Shown here piece after piece: positions 63,269 to 64,000 of a DNA stretch of 64,000 nt (the stretch's first letter is position 1; each line of letters starts with the position of its first letter). The stretch comes from Sphingobacterium sp. ML3W. Its GTDB lineage: Bacteria; Bacteroidota; Bacteroidia; Sphingobacteriales; Sphingobacteriaceae. Where the stretch lies: contig NZ_CP107036.1 in the NCBI RefSeq assembly GCF_029542085.1, positions 310,001 through 374,000 on the forward strand, read 5' to 3'. The notes beneath the pieces are model-generated. The model had not been told where the DNA came from. It saw only the letters and a list, made by a program, of their open reading frames with translations, and did no database searches. The position numbers and the translations under genes were made by a program.

Positions 63269-63379
63269 GAGCTCACGAATACCTCAAAATACCAATTTGG
63301 TGAGTAAACGACTTTATTTATACCGATGAGACCAACACTTATACCGCCGAAAGCTGTGTGAAACGAGCTCATGAATACC
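63269..63379 (+). repeat. Short direct repeat between ALDH and epimerase genes
   Basis: GAGCTCACGAATACC at 63269-63283 and GAGCTCATGAATACC at 63365-63379 match at 14 of 15 bases, 96 bases apart. The bases between have no gene. They may be sites of an unknown regulator or relics of a duplication. Confidence 0.5.
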
Positions 63380-63448
63380 ATTGAAAAATAAATACTTATG
63401 AATAATATCTCAATCTAAAAATAAATGATGAACAAATAATTTATACAA

Positions 63449-64000
63449 ATGAAAAAGACTTTTTTTTGTATTGACTCGCATACCTGTGGATGCCCGGTAC
63501 GATTGGTTGCTGGCGGCGCCCCACTTTTAAAGGGTAACTCAATGATGGAGCGGAGACTGCACTTTATGCAAGAATATGACTGGATTCGCAAAGGATTGAT
63601 GTTTGAGCCCCGTGGACATGACATGATGAGTGGAAGTATGCTTTATCCACCTTTCAATACAGAAAATGATATGGCTGTTCTTTATATTGAAACCAGTGGC
63701 TGCCTGCCTATGTGCGGGCATGGTACAATTGGTACAGTTACCATCGCTATAGAAGAGGGATTAATCCAACCAAAGATACCAGGAAAATTAAGATTGGAAA
63801 CCCCCGCTGGGTTGGTGCATATCGACTACGTTCAGGAAGGATCAAAAGTAAAAAGTGTCAAGTTAACAAACGTAAAATCTTTTTTATATGCAGAAGACCT
63901 AACTGTCGATTGCCCAGATTTGGGCCTTATTTCTGTTGATGTAGCGTATGGCGGAAATTTTTATGGTATCATCGACCCCCAGACTAATTTTAAAGATATC
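63449..64000 (+). CDS. 4-hydroxyproline epimerase / proline racemase-family protein (3' end outside window)
   Basis: The frame starts at 63449 and runs 184 codons to the window edge. It has FFCIDSHTCGCPVRLVAGGA at the start, MFEPRGHDMMSGSMLYPPFN and the catalytic Cys89 in SGCLPMCGHGTIGT, all hallmarks of proline racemase-type enzymes. Next to the deaminase and the semialdehyde dehydrogenase it should epimerise trans-4-hydroxy-L-proline to cis-4-hydroxy-D-proline. The oxidase that would follow in the pathway is expected beyond the window. Confidence 0.9.
   Translation, partial: MKKTFFCIDSHTCGCPVRLVAGGAPLLKGNSMMERRLHFMQEYDWIRKGLMFEPRGHDMMSGSMLYPPFNTENDMAVLYIETSGCLPMCGHGTIGTVTIAIEEGLIQPKIPGKLRLETPAGLVHIDYVQEGSKVKSVKLTNVKSFLYAEDLTVDCPDLGLISVDVAYGGNFYGIIDPQTNFKDI

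Noticed and set aside
63712..63939. Short plus-strand frame near the window end
   Set aside because: It lies in another frame within the 4-hydroxyproline epimerase gene.
1..64000. tRNA, rRNA, CRISPR arrays, insertion sequences and integrases
   Set aside because: None was recognised on reading; a tRNA scan would be needed to exclude a tRNA formally.

Overview
The window looks like chromosomal DNA of a Bacteroidota bacterium of the Sphingobacteriaceae, most like Sphingobacterium or Pedobacter. This rests on AT-rich DNA, three ECF sigma / FecR / SusC / SusD loci, SusD-type lipoproteins, Bacteroidota-type TAnnTTTG promoter elements and the family make-up. The genus is an inference. I found no rRNA, tRNA, CRISPR array, transposase or integrase.

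Layout. 1-7856 (minus): the 3' part of a glutamine cyclotransferase lipoprotein gene, then SusCD locus 1 (sigma, FecR, an STN-less SusC, SusD). 8058-12836: a DUF72 gene, three small unknown genes including two tandem paralogs, a hydrolase plus yellow/royal-jelly-type pair, and the C-terminal remnant of a Gfo/Idh oxidoreductase. 12840-21208 (minus): SusCD locus 2 (sigma, FecR, STN-SusC, SusD, TlpA-like protein). 21469-23874: a small hydrolase and an Old Yellow Enzyme divergent from an HxlR regulator. 24019-32788 (plus): SusCD locus 3, built like locus 2 but ending in a TlpA gene that has lost its active site. 32837-40777: a flavin reductase, a GNAT acetyltransferase, a decayed Nudix gene, an AraC/MFS pair, unknown genes and a membrane protein with a LytTR-like tail. 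41011-42818: an RNA-repair pair, RNA ligase plus HD-Pnk, overlapping by one base. 43226-51731: folK, a CPBP protease, a LytTR two-component system, an unknown gene plus TPR protein, and a Crp-type regulator. 52372-60546: three copies of a small minus-strand element, with a DUF2199 gene, a DUF1080 plus Gfo/Idh pair, a GH32 enzyme and an HxlR/quinone-reductase/SDR cluster between them. 60778-64000: a hydroxyproline-catabolic operon cut by the window end.

How the genes work together. In loci 2 and 3, substrate binding at the SusCD pair should be signalled through the STN domain to FecR and so release the ECF sigma factor; the thioredoxin-fold proteins look like periplasmic accessories. No carbohydrate-active enzyme lies in these loci, so the substrate cannot be read from the sequence. 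The last operon should convert trans-4-hydroxy-L-proline to alpha-ketoglutarate.

The most unusual signal is the three-copy element at 52372-52473, 58465-58566 and 60446-60546. Each copy has, on the minus strand, a TTG-type -33 element, exactly 20 bases of spacer carrying an inverted repeat, a perfect TAnnTTTG -7 element, and then a conserved block of about 65 bases ending in a hairpin and T-run. The hairpin arm change in copy 1 is tolerated only in the minus-strand RNA, as a G-U pair. I read this as a small-RNA family with an operator inside its promoter. Five genes look broken or truncated: Gfo/Idh, TlpA, Nudix, SDR and, only doubtfully, a short reading frame at 42867.
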